Shown: positions 13,534-13,641 of the stretch, piece by piece
Layout: each line of letters opens with the position of its first letter
How positions within the stretch are numbered: the first letter of the stretch is position 1
From: CAMBDR01 sp046597185
GTDB lineage: Bacteria > Pseudomonadota > Gammaproteobacteria > Burkholderiales > Burkholderiaceae_D
Direction: 5' to 3'
NCBI GenBank assembly: GCA_046597185.1
Contig: JBKJLF010000034.1
Location: forward strand, 1 to 13,641
Length of the DNA stretch: 13,641 bases
The notes under the pieces: generated by a model
Databases searched by the model: none
What the model was told of the DNA's origin: nothing
Seen by the model: the letters and a program-made list of their open reading frames with translations, nothing else
Translations under genes and position numbers: made by a program

Positions 13534-13641
13534 ATGAAACCTTCCATTCAATTCGCCGCCTCTTTATTATTTCTGACCAGCATCGCTGCCGGACTGGTTG
13601 CCTGTGGTGGTGGCAGCAGCAGCCCGACGCCTACGCCTACG
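13534..13641 (+). CDS. Lipoprotein, 5' end only (cut by the window edge)
   Basis: The first 36 codons of a gene running off the right edge. The N-terminus MKPSIQF is followed by a hydrophobic core and a lipobox Leu-Val-Ala-Cys with Cys24, then GGGSSS and a repeated Pro-Thr linker (SPTPTPT). This is the standard layout of a bacterial lipoprotein, acylated at Cys24 and tethered to the inner or outer membrane by a flexible linker. No Asp follows the cysteine, which favours outer-membrane sorting. No clear RBS is visible upstream (GATTATT precedes the ATG). The function lies in the missing part. Confidence 0.75.
   Translation, partial: MKPSIQFAASLLFLTSIAAGLVACGGGSSSPTPTPT

Overview
The window looks like a chromosomal segment of a Gram-negative betaproteobacterium. 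An Oxalobacteraceae/Burkholderiales relative is my best guess, inferred from the branched-chain keto-acid dehydrogenase proteins, a PEP-CTERM sorting signal, a DUF3494 ice-binding protein and moderate GC; nothing here fixes the genus. It has a housekeeping catabolic operon on the minus strand (5593-10644), an accessory stretch to its left (1-5520) and a surface/secretion-flavoured stretch to its right (11159-13641).

Left part. Positions 1-430 are non-coding and hold a 140-bp stretch bounded by 16-bp inverted repeats. Then comes a secreted ice-binding protein (431-1627) with a good intrinsic terminator. Three small toxin- or conflict-like modules follow back to back. (i) 1919-2938 is a small exported protein plus a SleB/lysozyme-like hydrolase without signal peptide, an arrangement like a periplasmic immunity protein with a cell-wall effector. 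(ii) 3045-4224 (minus) is an antitoxin-like gene overlapping a zeta-type ATPase gene that carries a frameshift. (iii) 4369-5520 is a small GVRGKY-motif protein, a VbhA-type antitoxin and a Fic AMP-transferase toxin. A bidirectional terminator (5545-5572) separates this block from the operon.

Centre. Four tightly spaced minus-strand genes encode a complete branched-chain 2-oxo acid dehydrogenase complex in the order E1-alpha, E1-beta, E2, E3. Junction gaps are 1-3 nt, so they are almost certainly one translationally coupled transcript. The complex converts the 2-keto acids from Val, Leu and Ile into branched acyl-CoAs.

Right part. An AT-rich intergenic region (10645-11158) with an operator-like dyad separates the operon from a divergent miniature PEP-CTERM protein (11159-11413), in which signal peptide and sorting signal are nearly adjacent. 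A 625-residue cysteine-rich, beta-sandwich-like protein of unknown function follows (11522-13399). The window ends inside a lipoprotein gene (from 13534). No tRNA, rRNA, CRISPR array or intact insertion sequence was seen.
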